A DNA stretch of 64,000 nt. It comes from Symbiodinium natans. Lineage: Eukaryota > Sar > Dinophyceae > Suessiales > Symbiodiniaceae. The translations under genes and the position numbers were made by a program. The stretch spans positions 152,543 through 216,542 of the forward strand of contig CAJNDS010002816.1 in assembly GCA_905221605.1 (NCBI GenBank). The letters are read 5' to 3'. Shown here in pieces: positions 23,501-35,500 of this stretch; position 1 is the stretch's first letter, and the number at the start of each line of letters is the position of its first letter. The notes under the pieces are model-generated. The model was not told the DNA's origin and did no database searches. It saw only the letters and a list, made by a program, of their open reading frames with translations.

Positions 23501-26144
23501 GAAAGAAGTTTACTTGCGCTATGGCTTCAGGCAGGCATGCTGCTTCAAGGGCAGGTTCGTCGGACGAACCCTAGACCCTTGCAAGGGACGACAGTGAAGT
23601 TTCAAATGAGGGGGCAACTTGTAAGGCGCATTGCGCATAGCGGCTGCACTTGCCAAAGCCAACAACTTCAGGTTGTAGATCCAATATAGTTCCAACATGC
23701 ATGTGTGTCAAAAAGTTTGCTCCTACATCCATGGTCTAGGTGTTGTGACCCTGACCTGAGCGTGGCGTGGGTGGGCTGGGTGGCTGTTGGCCAATCGGCC
23801 AACCGCCTGTGTTGGCAGAGCTCTCTGAGCAACCTCTTTCATTCTGGCCCGTGTTGCGTGGACGGCAATCCAAGCAGACACGCCGTGTTGTGCGACGTCC
23901 CCCTGCTTGAAACCAAGGGACCGCCGTCAGAGCCAATGAGAGGGAAATCTGGATGCATATGAAACCTTTCTCTTCAGCGGAGGTTTCTGTTTCTTGCCGC
24001 GAGTGCACAATCGAGAGCTCAGTTCTGCAAGCTTGGCAGGGCCGGACCGAGCCTTCCAACTCACCGCCCGTACTTCTTGAGGAGCGCGACAGCATGGCGT
24101 CAACGGCAGCCTCAACGCTGCCATGGCGCCTGGCAACGGTGCTTGATGGGAAAACATGCCCTGCACATCGATGGAGTTTGTGTCCGAACTAGGGCGACAT
24201 GCACATTTGACTAAGACATCAATCAAAACCGGTTTGCAGGACTCTAGTGGCTGCACCTCCGACCCACAGTTTTGCTGCTACTCACACTACAATCACTACA
24301 ACCTATGCTATTTCGGGGGAAGAAGGCTCCAAGCTTGCTTTAGCTCCGTCGCCTGAAGAATCCCAAGCACATAGGAGAATTGTTTGTAGCAAATAAGCAC
24401 CGCTGGTTCCTGCACAGGGCCCAGCGAATGCGTGCCAGCAGGGCCTCGCACCAAGGATCACAAAGGATCTGCAACAAGCCTTCAAGTTGATGAACAAAAC
24501 CGGGCTGCCTCTAACTCTTGCGCCATGCTGTGGACGTGACGCACTTTGATCTTTATGCAGCAATCCCCTCAACTTGAAACTGAAATTTACGCGTAGATGC
24601 ACTTGGCAGGAGGGACGAGGAGGGAGTGTATCTGCATTTGTGCCATGCTACTGCTACACTTGTATCTGTCTCACTCTCACCTGAAGGTGTGGCATTGGCT
24701 GGCAAGCCGAAATGCTGAGTGCGCGAATACAAGCCGGCGCGTGTGCGCAGCCATGAGCCATAGCAGACTGCTGGATATAGAAACACGCAGCACGTCACCC
24801 CAGGTCTTTTTACACAAGGAATTCAATCTGCCGCGGGAGGACGCAGAAGGTGTAGAGAAATCGCCTCATCTTCGTTCAATGAAGTTCCAAGAACTAGGAG
24901 TCTCGAGCGGGTACTTCATGAAGGGTCAGTCTTTTGTGGTCGCGGCTCAACCGGAGAGTGAATGACGTCTCAGAGTCTCAGAGCCGGGGCACGCTTGCTG
25001 CACAAGTCCCTGCAGGCAAGGACAGCCGCTTCGGCGACGTTCCTGCGCCACGCGGAGCCAGTAAAGCCACAGTAAAGCCATGATATGACAGCGCACTTCC
25101 CAACCTCAGCGAGACGTCGCGTGAATTCCCGTTCCGCTGCTTGCTCCTCGTGCTGACGAGGCTGCGCGAATGCAAGATAATGCAATGCAAGTCTACAAGT
25201 GTATAGGTGCCTGCTCCAAGTTCTCACACATGGCCTGTGTGAGGATTGGTGCCTGCCGGCGGTACAACGATGCACAACTCCGCCAACCCAAGCTCTGCAA
25301 CCCTCTGAGTGAGCGGCCCCCAAGCGAAGCCTTGCACCCACCCTCGTGCCAGACAACCGTTTCCTCAACTCCTCAAGTCAGGACGCAACGCAGGTTTCAA
25401 GTGGCTGCACAGCCACCAGTACCTGCCTCCGCCATCAAGTCAAACTCTGGCCTCAAAAGGCCATGCGCAGCACGGGGCATCTGCAGCAATGCGGACTGAA
25501 AGGCAAGGCGCGTCCCAGGCACGGGTGTCGGCCGGGTAGGAACCTGGAGCCATCTAACAGCAGCCGATTACCAAAAAGTGAGTGCCTGTACCCCCCCCCC
25601 CCTATCAAAGGCACTTCTGCTCACGGGCAAGGAGCATCGGGGTTGGGTGGCGCCTCCTCATCCATCATGCTGGGGCTGCTCTCCGAAGATGGCCTCACTG
25701 CTCTGATACACACGAAAAACATGCGTCTCAGTTGCGACTCCAGGTGTTGCGGGTCTGCTTTGCGCATGCAGATAGAGGAGGGCCCGCGCGGCCGATCTGT
25801 ATGTTCCAACCCTTTGAAACAAAGTACGTCTGCTCGTGCTGGCAAATAGCGTAGTCTTGGCTGTGGTCGGGGTCAAAGGCTCCACCTCTCGAAGAATGCA
25901 AAGGTCGGAAGGATTTCGGACCCTTTTTGAGGCATTTGCAAGGACTCCTCACGCATACTCGCACACGCACACTCCACTTAAATCCAATTCAACCATGACA
26001 TGTTTTCAATAACCCATGCCTTCCAAAAACAAATGGGAACCTTCTCCAGCATCTCTTCTGCAGGCGCCACCGTTGAACCTGGCGCAGCAAGCATGACCGC
26101 TCCTCCCCGCCGCCCGCCCCCCCCCCACCCGCCAGGGGCTGCGT
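20501..26144. other. Non-coding or unrecognised stretch
   Basis: No gene is supported. Open frames reach about 150 codons on both strands but overlap one another, show no family motif, and are what a GC-moderate sequence gives by chance. The telomere-like density is much lower than in 1-17 kb. A short poly-C run lies at 25592. Confidence 0.5.
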
Positions 26145-26473
26145 CTGGCCTTGAACTTGGCGTGGCTCACACGGCCTGCGCTCGATGACTCGCCTATGTG
26201 CTTCGGAAAACAAGCTGCAAGCCTCGGCAGCGCTTTGGCACAAGCTCCAGAGGCCTAAGCCCAGCTGCAACATAACGGAAATCAGAAGGCCCAATACATT
26301 TGGCCCCTGACCATCCCTACCGTCGAGGGCAGAGCCTGAGCCATCTGTCGCTCCGCGTTTGGTACCAATGGCAAGCGGCGTTGCTGCAGGCACGTGGAAA
26401 GAATGTTGCGCTGGGGTCTGGGCAGGACGCCGCGTCCATTGCCCCACCGGCTGCGCGTAGGCGCAAACTTAGC
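26145..26473 (+). repeat. Direct duplication, copy 1 (partner 26620-26953)
   Basis: Starts CTGGCCTTGAACTTGGCGTGG and ends GCGTAGGCGCAAACTTAGC. The partner shares CAGCTCCAGCGGCCTTAGCC-like text, GGCAGAGCCTGAGCCA, TTGGTACCAATGGCAAGCGG and GCAGGACGCCGCGT in the same order. The short minus-strand frame over the repeat is partly conserved between copies but has no recognisable family. Confidence 0.88.
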
Positions 26474-26619
26474 AGGATTGAGGATACCGACTCTTGCGCC
26501 AGTGCCCAAGCCCCCAGCGCACATCCCTACTCTTGGAGTTTGATGGATTGGACGGCAGGATCTGCTGAGTCAGACAGAACCCCTTGCCATAGCAAGCTTC
26601 CAGAGAAACATCCCGTCTG

Positions 26620-26953
26620 CTGGCCTTGAGCTTGTCGTGGCTCGCAAGCTGCGGGCCTCAGCAGCGCTCCTGCACCAGCTCCAGCGGCCTTAGCCCAGCT
26701 GCAACAGGACGGAAAATAAGGGCTCAGTACTACTACTGACAGCGAACATTTGGGAACTGACCAATTTCGCCGTCGAAGGCAGAGCCTGAGCCAAGCCAGC
26801 GCAAGCCATCAATGCGCATTCTTTCTGATGCTCCCCGTTTGGTACCAATGGCAAGCGGCGTTGCCGCGGGCATGTGGAAAGAATGCTGTGCTGGGGTCTG
26901 CGCAGGACGCCGCGTGCATTGCCCCAGCGGCTGCGCGTAGGCGTAAACTTAGC
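26620..26953 (+). repeat. Direct duplication, copy 2 (partner 26145-26473)
   Basis: Near-tandem partner, about 475 bp downstream. It has an insertion of roughly 30 bp (AGCCAGCGCAAGCCATCAAT region) relative to copy 1. Confidence 0.88.
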
Positions 26954-28740
26954 CGACTTCTGTCTCATTGCACAAGCTCAAAGTGTCGGCACGCAGGACC
27001 TGCTGCGATGCCCGTAAACATATGACTTTGTAGCTGTCAGAATGCCGTCGAGCGGCCAGAGGTCGCCTCAAGCAGATTCACGGATCACAAAACTCTGAAG
27101 CGGGAACAGCGGGAACCCTCCAGGAGCTGGACGCTGACCACCAAAGGAGCCTTCTGAACTGGGCTTGGCAGCCTGGTAAACAGTGCAGGCCAGAGGAAGT
27201 CCTTCACAAGATTGAAAGTCGAAGTGCTCCATTGCGAACTGCACCTGCCTTTGCTGCCGCAGCTGGGAGGCTCCGAACGATGAGACACACATGTCAACTT
27301 TGACCAAGCAACGGTGGCAAGCGGTATGAAGATTCGAAAACAGATTCGAGTGTGTTCCTGGAAGGCTATGTGAACTGCATACAATGGGCCACCAGATGCT
27401 GCAAGTCGAAGTCAAGACTGCAGGAGCTGTTGCAGGAGCCAAAATCAAGGGCGTGAATCGGTTACTGCTGGTCGGAAGCCTAGCCGTCAAAGCGAGGGAG
27501 GCTGCCGAACAAAAAAAAAAGTAGCCCCCAAGCCAAGGCGTGGCATGTTTTGTCACGTGGAGGATGGTAGTCGAGCGCTTCTTACGCTTTTCGGCCGTCG
27601 TTCCAGCAAGCTGTCAGCGCACCTGGCGGTTTTCATTGGTAGGTCAGGTGGGCTCGTGTGCATGACATATATGTTTATGATCCAACGCGAGGATGCTTGT
27701 TCGGGTCTCGCTGGCTAATCTGCTCGCTCAACTGCAGCAGCTGCAAGGTGAACGGCGCCCTTTCTTTCTCTCTCCGGCCTTTGGCCGCGAGAGGACGAAA
27801 TATACTACGAGTATGCCTTTATGCTCAACACAACCTGCTCAAGTCGCTGTGCAAGCAACCGTCGGAATCGACAACGTTCAGCGGCTCAAATCGTCCCATG
27901 GGGAAGCTATCCTAAAACCGTGTGATGCACGCCCTTGGCAATACGTGAACGGGCAGGTTTGTTGACCAATTTTTGGCTGTCCTTGTAAGGGGAGGTTTTC
28001 TGCCTCTAGCCTATACCCTAAACCCGAAACCCTTAAACCCTAAACCCTTAAACCCTAAACCTAAACCCCCCCAAAAAAGAAATCAAACCCTAAAACCTAA
28101 AATTCAGGAAGTGGGACAGGTGACCAAGAGCATGAGGTGATTCTGGGAGCGGAGATGTGTTGTAAGCTTGAGCACTGAATAGCAGTGGAACAATACAAAC
28201 CAGCTCAATGGATCTTTTAGAGGCTTCGGCATGCCATTGAAACTCTTGGCCCCCGAAAAGTCGGAGGGTCGTTTAGGGCCGGCTAGGCTCAGGTAAGCGT
28301 AATTCAACAGGTGCAGAGACGACAGTGTGCTAAAGGGAACAGAAAGTTAGCCACGCGGGCTCACGGGTGTAGTACCTGCGTGCTCAGCTTCGAAGCATCT
28401 GTCGAACACACAGATGAGCCAGTTTTTTAGTTTACAAACATCTGAGAAGTATCTTTCAACAAGGTTCCATTCCGTAAGACACACTCGGAGTCAGCTCTAA
28501 GGCTTTGAGGCTCTCTTGGCTCCCAATCCTCGGATCCCGATCCCCCTTTGCGCCGTCTCCGGCAACGCTGTAGTTCTCGAGCCCCGGCTGTGGCTGCTGC
28601 GGCTCTTTCTCCGTGATTGCAGGACTGAGAGCAGACAAGACCTACAGAGTTGCAGGGCGCCTTCGTGTGTACTTTGATTTATTTGTTGGGTCAGAGGTTT
28701 CGGTGGACCATGTCTTCCCCCAAGCACGCAGCGGACCTGT
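26954..28740. other. Intergenic stretch downstream of the sacsin-like gene
   Basis: No gene is supported with confidence. A minus-strand open frame at 27068-27556 has a composition slightly like coding sequence but no family motif. A degenerate telomere-like array lies at 28014-28102 (CCCGAAACCCTTAAACCC and similar). Confidence 0.5.
28014..28102 (-). repeat. Interstitial telomere-like tract
   Basis: Nine or so CCCTAAA/CCCTTAAA/CCCGAAA variant units are broken by a C7A6 run. The tract lies about 0.75 kb beyond the stop codon of the minus-strand sacsin-like gene. Confidence 0.85.
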
Positions 28741-28871
28741 AGGCGCTCGAGTTTTGCAATGCTTTCATATCTCCATCGTCCTGACACCACTCACACTACA
28801 CCATCTGCGACTGTGACATCGCGCAGCTTCACAGGCGCTGTGAAGTTGCCGATGTCTGTTCAAGAATCGCA
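28741..28871 (+). repeat. Dispersed repeat, copy 2, overlapping the sacsin-like stop codon
   Basis: Partner of 17058-17217. Its last bases (TCTGTTCAAGAATCGC) contain, on the minus strand, the final codons and TGA stop (28860-28862) of the HEPN exon. The gene's extreme C-terminus and 3' flank are therefore repeat-derived. Confidence 0.8.
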
Positions 28872-29588
28872 AATGCTCCCGCTCACGCCGTTGGAGAGCG
28901 CTCTGCTTGCCGTCGTTCCTTCAACGGCGGCAGGCGGTGCAGGCGCTCGATTGGTCAGGTGATCCGGAGGCGGCAGGTTGTCTGCCACTTGCTGCTGGGC
29001 TGGTCGGGGTAAAGGCGAAAAAGTCGTGGTCGGCATAGTCGGCTGTGGGAATTCAAAGGGTGCAGGCGGCTCCTCATCCTGCCCTTCCAGCAAAGTGAGC
29101 CTTCTGGCTCGCACTTGCTCAGGAGTGGGCAAGGCTGAGAGATCTTTGGACCACTTAAAGAAGTCCTCCGCCAACTCCATAGCGCGTGCGGCATCATCTT
29201 CCTCATACTCGTGGGCGGGCAAGGTCCCTTCTGTACACGCATTCGGATACCTCGCTGCCAAGTACGCGCGCTTGAACCAGATCATGTCCTCTTGGGAGCC
29301 TGGCATCACCTCGATGGCCTCTTTCTGCGCCTCGGTGCTTGGAGTCGCCCTAAGCAGTCGGGCATGGAAGCTTGCCAAATCATGCGAGGTCGCCCCTGTT
29401 AGTTCTTCCGGGGTGAGGCCGCAGGTACGCAGCATGGCGCTCTTCAGCGACATCTCAACGACCTGCTGTCCATGAAATACCACGGGTGAATGGAGAGCGG
29501 GGTTTGTGCGCAGCGTCTGCATGGTGAGGAGCCCATATTCTGCCTGCTGTAGCCAGTCGGCAGCAGCTTGTGGGTCTACTTTCCTTGG
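28860..29588 (-). CDS. Sacsin-like gene, last exon: HEPN domain
   Basis: Read from 29588, the exon starts PRKVDPQAAADWLQQAEYGL and continues to LHSPVVFHGQQVVEMSLKSA and then THDL-like SHDLASFHARLL. This is the HEPN signature (W-L-x-Q-A-E, H-x-Q-Q-x-x-E-x-x-L-K, H-D-L). HEPN is an all-helical nucleotide-binding or dimerisation domain found at the end of sacsin. The rest of the exon, about 80 residues, is acidic then proline-rich, with a WFKRAYLAARYP segment. The exon follows a C-run polypyrimidine tract (29598-29610 on the top strand) and acceptor AG at 29589-29590. The stop at 28860-28862 lies in a dispersed repeat. Confidence 0.88.
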   Translation of the reverse strand, partial: PRKVDPQAAADWLQQAEYGLLTMQTLRTNPALHSPVVFHGQQVVEMSLKSAMLRTCGLTPEELTGATSHDLASFHARLLRATPSTEAQKEAIEVMPGSQEDMIWFKRAYLAARYPNACTEGTLPAHEYEEDDAARAMELAEDFFKWSKDLSALPTPEQVRARRLTLLEGQDEEPPAPFEFPQPTMPTTTFSPLPRPAQQQVADNLPPPDHLTNRAPAPPAAVEGTTASRALSNGVSGSICDS

Positions 29589-32500
29589 CTCACATGGCAG
29601 GGGGGGGGGGGAGGGTTCCCAAGATTAGGGGTCCGTTTAGGGGGATCTGATAAAGAGGATTACGCTAGAATGTCGGTGAAAATTTGAAGGACCTTTATAC
29701 AGGCTCGACATGTCCCTTGGCTTGCATCGAGAGAAATCTAGGCCACTCTTTGCCACTAAGGCTCCAAGGAGGCGACCAGGCCGGCTGCGGTACGAATGTC
29801 GTCTGATGGGTATGGTTCCTTTCGGAGCGCGCTACTTCCCTCTGAGCGCGCTCCGCCTCGAACTCGTCAAACCAGGAGGCCTGAATGGGGCTCAATGATG
29901 CCCCGACACCCTTCTAAACCCTTGACACACCGTCATGACTCCAATGACCCGCCTGGGCTGATCTCTCGCTGCGGGGCTGCCGGGCACCAGGATCCTGCAC
30001 GAAAGGACAAGCTGAGGAGCTTTATTCCTCGATCTCACTGGGCTGAGAAGATCCACGAACTCAGACCTGACCTATGTGCAATGCTACATGGGCGCCTGTC
30101 CTGTGTCGGGATTGGATCAGGCTCGTGCTGGTGACCGGCACTCGGAACACCGTACTCATCAAGCCAGGAGTCGTCTCCTGGCTGGCCGTCTCGATACCAA
30201 TCACCATGCCTCTTGATCATCCGGAACATCATATTGGCAAAGGCGGTGTTCCCTGCCCTGTCCGGATGCCATGTCAAGAAAAGTCGGCGCAAACCATGCC
30301 TGTAATCATCTGGGCCAAGCACTGACATTTGTCGGAGCTGGTGTTTCACCAGCTCCAGCTCGCGCAAATGTTGGGCTTCTCCAAGTAGGACATCGCTCTC
30401 CGCAGCATCTCCAGTCTGAGCACGAGGCTCGGAAGAAACGTGTACGAATTCTGTGCCAAGTCGGCGTTGCCCCTTGATGTTGAAGAGATCCATGTGACGC
30501 ACATCTCTGACATCTCCAGCGCCTAAGATGACCCTGTATAAGCGCGTCAAGGACTCGGCTAGCACACTCGGAACACTCGATGAGGGTACCCACTCTTGAA
30601 TCACACCGAGGTAGTACCTGTCCTGGATGCGGACGGCCACGTAGCAATGAGCTTCGAAACCTTGGCTCATGGACTGCACGAGCTCATCGACGACCTCATC
30701 AGGAAGCAAGTCGCCTGGCCTGGGCTGCACCGAACCGGTTTCAGGAAGATCCGAGTGAATACCCAGCTTCTGCAAGGCTGCACAGAGAGCCTGTGGTCCT
30801 CCAGCAAGCGAACATTGCATGACAGATCTCAGTGCAAGGGTGCCCAACTCCGTTCTCGTAACTTCGGAAAGACGAGGAATGGCTCGACAAACGGTGGAAG
30901 TTAGACCCTGCAAAGTCATCTCATCATTCACAGAACTGAACGCTGCTTCACTGACCACAAGGGTCTGCTGCTGCACATCGAAGCAGGCAACCACATCTCT
31001 GCGGCTGCCAGGAATGATTTGCCCTTCCATAGGCGTGGCCTTGCGCACCAAGTCTGTCGCAATCAGAGGAACCACTGCCAGAACTTGAAGCCTGTTCAAG
31101 CCGTCTTGGACAGCAGCCACGAACTCGGCAAGTCCTGCATCACTGTCACTCTCATGTTGATGTCGCCAGATTGCCTGGCGCGACCAGCAGCAGGAAATCA
31201 GGAAAGCAAACTAGAGGTCGGTGCCCCATCGTCGGTACGAAATTAGAAAAAGGCACAGGACTCGTAGAAGCGGAGACCACCCTGCCTCCAATGCTTTCAT
31301 GAGCTCTTGGGACTTCAGAAACAGCTCCAAGCATTCCTGCCAGCCGGTTGGCGTGAGCGGACATGCAACGCACGCTCAAATATTGCATGATTATGAGCTT
31401 GCTCGCGTGCATGGACTTGTAAGCCCTGGGCGCGGCCCAAAACCCCTAACCCTTCACAGCCGTGCGGAGGGTGCTGAAAATTGCAAGAATCCAAATCTAA
31501 AGAGGGCTCGTGGTCTACATCAACCCGCTCCAAACCGCTGCTGTGAGTGCGCACAAGCAGAATTTGTTCAGACCACGTTTGCGTCCACTGCCCGATTTCC
31601 AAAGCGGGCATCCCTCTTTTTTCTTCCCTCCACATGCCATGTTTTCACAGCTACACAACATTGTCTACTTCTGCTTTATGACCTGCTGATGCGGCGTCGA
31701 CGCCCACAATCGTTACTCTCGAACATCTCTTCGACACAAGGAACCCCTAAACCTTACAAGGCAATGCTGAAGCTGGGCAGTGATTCCCAAACCCCCCAGT
31801 TCACAATTGCCCTAAACCCTAAACCCTACACCCTAAAAGTGATGCTCATCAACGCCCCATGTGAAATTAGGCTCAAGGGCTTTGGAGGCAGCCTGCCTTG
31901 GTGCTTGCAGCGGTCGGGCTGTCAGGAAGCAACGGCATCTCCATTACCTTGGACAGGTTGAGGGTTTAGAGCTAGGGCGTGCAGTGTGAACGCTACGACA
32001 AGGACACAAGGAGACTGAGACACAGAACGAACCACACGAATCACAAGAAGCTTCCTCGAAGCCTGCCGACGGAGTTAGATGCAGCTGCGTCACGACATCT
32101 GAGAGGCGCTGGAGCCCGGCTCGGTCGGCCAGCATTCCCAGAATCTCTCTTGCAAGCAGGGACGCTGACTTCCCACGGCCACTGAGCCTCCGCAAGAAGA
32201 ATGGCCTTTCCAAGGCGAATGTGGTGCTGCAGAAATCAATCCCAGCAGACTGACATCTTTCTTCCCACTCAGGGACGTCTGCCCAGCAAAGCTGGGATGC
32301 TGGACACAGAACTGGTTCACTGCCCTGTCGCCGAATGTACAGCTCCTGTATCGAGGACCTGTCTGCATCTGCCGGCAGAGACTCGCACCATGCGCGGAGG
32401 CATGACGCCAGAAGACGATCGTGGAGCCAGAGGTTGGTCGTACAAGTAGCAGCGTCCACCTGCTTGGCAACTTCAGCGGTCACGTACGCAAAGTCCTCCT

Positions 32501-35500
32501 GCGTTGGTTCGTTCCGCACTCCCAGCTTGGCATAGAGGCTGTCAAAGTCGCCAACCGCTTGGAGGAGAAGTCGGTTGAACTCCCAATAGGCAAAGCGACC
32601 AGAGAAGCATCTCCTGTGGGCTGTATGGTGTCACACTACTTGCTACGGCTGCTAAGCTATGAACCATCAAGAAGTCGTGATGGCAACCTGGGCAAGGCTC
32701 CTGGGCTTGAACAAGTGGCGAGCCTCTTCTTCTGGAAGGTTCGCCGCATCGTGAAATGTCACGGTGACGCAGTGAGCCTCGTCCAGGAGGCCCAGGTCGA
32801 GCGAAGGATTCTTCTGCAACTCCTTGGAGACTAGATCCCTGCAAGCATTGAGCTGAGCCCACATGGCACTGGTGCTATTCACGACATACTCGCCGTCGGC
32901 AGGCGCCAGTGAACGCAGGTTGCGGAGGTGCTGTAGCACCAGGTCTGTGGGAGCGTGGTCCTCTTGCACGACAGCTCCCAGATTGCTGAACATCCATTCT
33001 GCGTGATGCTGCATGAGGTGGTGAAGCTGCATCCCCTCGTGGCAAGCCGAAGGCTGCACGCTCCACAGCACAGCCTTGCAAAGAGGTCTCTCTGAAAACG
33101 AACTGCTTCGAGGGAGGTGGGAGGGGGGCGAGTGCTCTCACAGCCTTGCGCAACTTGCCCAAACTACAGCACCAGGTCCAGATGATACTTCTTGTCCCAG
33201 CTGGCCTGTGCCGTGGCGAAGGCGGCGCCGTCAAAGCTGCCCAGCTCAAGCGCTGCTTCCTGCCTGAAGGCCATCTGGCTTTGGTCCAACAGCAGCTGGC
33301 ACTGCTGTCGAATGTCAGCATCGGGGCACAGAGTGCGAACAAGCAGAATCCTCCTCTTTGCAATCTCGACAAGGGGCGCCATCAAGCTGGGCTGGGACGG
33401 CTGCGACAGCTCTAGAGAAATCGCACGGCAAAGAGCCTCCACCAAATGGTGCGACATCTCCTGCACCCTCTTGTCGATCTGCCCTCCAGCAAGCTGCTCC
33501 AAATGTCGTCCACAGGCGTGCAAGACACCGGTGCTTGGAGCCGTGCTCAGGCCGAGTCTTCTCAGAACTTCAACTTTACGGGCATCGGCCTCAGGGGCTG
33601 CGGGAGAGGTCACAAAGGAAGTTTCACCAAAGAGCTCACAAGGCTGCTTCAAAGAAGGGTGGGGCGAACTGTGTTTGTAGCACATGAGACCCTACAGCAA
33701 AAGCAAAATGCCTCGGCTCTCACAAGACTGAGGCATTCACCTGAAGGTCACTCCTGGGCAGGTGCTCAAGCAGGACATGCTCGAAGCAGCCTGCAAGTGG
33801 CGATTTCTGCCAGTCCAAGATGTCTTCGGGCTTCCGAAGCGGGCCCGATCGGGTGCCGACAAAAGCACTTTTTTTGCACTCCTCAATCAAACTGGCCATC
33901 TCCAGCTGCACGACGAACTTGTGCAAAGCATCCCACGCTCTCTCTGAACTCGGGCCGACGATGAGCTCAGGAAGCACTGGAAGGATGTACTTCCGCACGT
34001 ACCCCTCAGCATGGTAGAGACTGACTCCACAGTGCTTGTAGATCGGCTCCGTCTGCTGGGTCGGCCACGCGAGGAGCATGGTACCGGCAACAGCCACCGC
34101 TTCCACTTCAGCGATGCCCGGGCTCGTGGGTTCTATGCAGCAGTAGTGGGTCGTGCCGCCAAGCGGTGTGAAGGCTGAGCGTGACATGGCCAGCTTGAAG
34201 AGCGGCAACTTGCTCACCATCTCTTTGATGGGTTCTTCGCCCTGCATCCACAGGACGGCAAGGAAAGCAAGTAGATCGTGACGGTCTCTTCCACAAAGAC
34301 GGTCCAGGCCAGACTGGCCCTGCAAGTCCACGAGTCGCTCCAGGAGTTGCCTTGGCTTGGAGATGATCTGGGCGCCCACCATCCAGCTGCACTCAGATTC
34401 GGCAAAATCGTGCTGCAGCCAGCAGAAGTCGAGGCGGGCGCAAGCCCCAGAAACTTTGGAAAAATCTGCACTGGGCCATAGGGTCCAGCTGGCATGGGTG
34501 CCCAGCGTGGCTAGCTGCGGTCCTGGGGCTCCCAGCACCGGGAAGATTCTCCAATCCCAAACAGCCTCCATAACTCTCCGGGCCCCAATGGCTCGATCTT
34601 TGGCTTCGTCATGCATAAGACTCCAAAGATCCTTCAGCAACGTGTTCTCAGCCCACTTTGGTTGGACAGCCATCGCTGCCTCGAGACCTTCTCGGTATTG
34701 CCACAGATCCGCAATCCGGAGCCTTCGCAAACTGATGGGCTCGACCTTCACTCTAGTGCGAACATCAGGCAGGGCCAACGGGATGTCCCGGAGCACGTGT
34801 AAGGCGTCCTTGTGTACGAAAAGCTCCTGGTTTTGCGGCAGCAGGCCGTGCCCTGACTTGAAGGCTCGGGTCCCAAATGTGCACAGGCGCTCATCCGCAA
34901 GCAGAAGCAGCGGCACATTGAGCAGATGATCGCAAGTGTGCACTTCTGGGACGGCTTGCCGCTGAATGCGGCTCTGCCAGTCCTCTTGCTGCACGAAAGC
35001 CAGCAACTGCAGAACTTGAGATTTCGCCCCAAGCGCAACAGCCCCTGTCTGGTTGAGGTGCACGCTTGTCTGGTGACCCCTCCGCCGCCACAGATCCTGC
35101 AAAAATCTGCAAAGCTGAGCAGCAGAAAGGACCTCCACCTCACACGGGGCCCGGATGGCTCCGTACAATGTCCGAACGTGAGGGGGCAAGTGCACCAGCT
35201 GCAGCCCATCAGCTGCAAGACGCGCCTGGAGCGTTTGAGGCAACTTCTCGGGCTCTGCCGTCAGGGTTATGGCGGGCCCCCGAACCCACCTCACCGAAAC
35301 CTCAGAGGCGACAGTGAAGAAGACCTCTGGAAATATCGCATCGTGCAAGCCCGCCCTCAAGGCATACTCGGCCAAAATCGATGGTGGCTTCCTCGCCGAG
35401 CTTGTCCACTCGTCCGGCAAAAGACTGAAGTATGCGTCCAGATCTGCCAAGGTGGCTACCCTGTCCTGGCGGACCAGGAGCAACTCCTTCAAACACCACG

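Noticed and set aside
27068-27556. Minus-strand frame of 162 codons with fairly coding-like composition
   Set aside because: No family motif, no exon borders I could justify, and overlapping frames of similar length.
31944-33685. Third sacsin ATPase module
   Set aside because: I found no N-box (E-x-x-x-N) or G-x-G-M-G motif in any frame of these exons.
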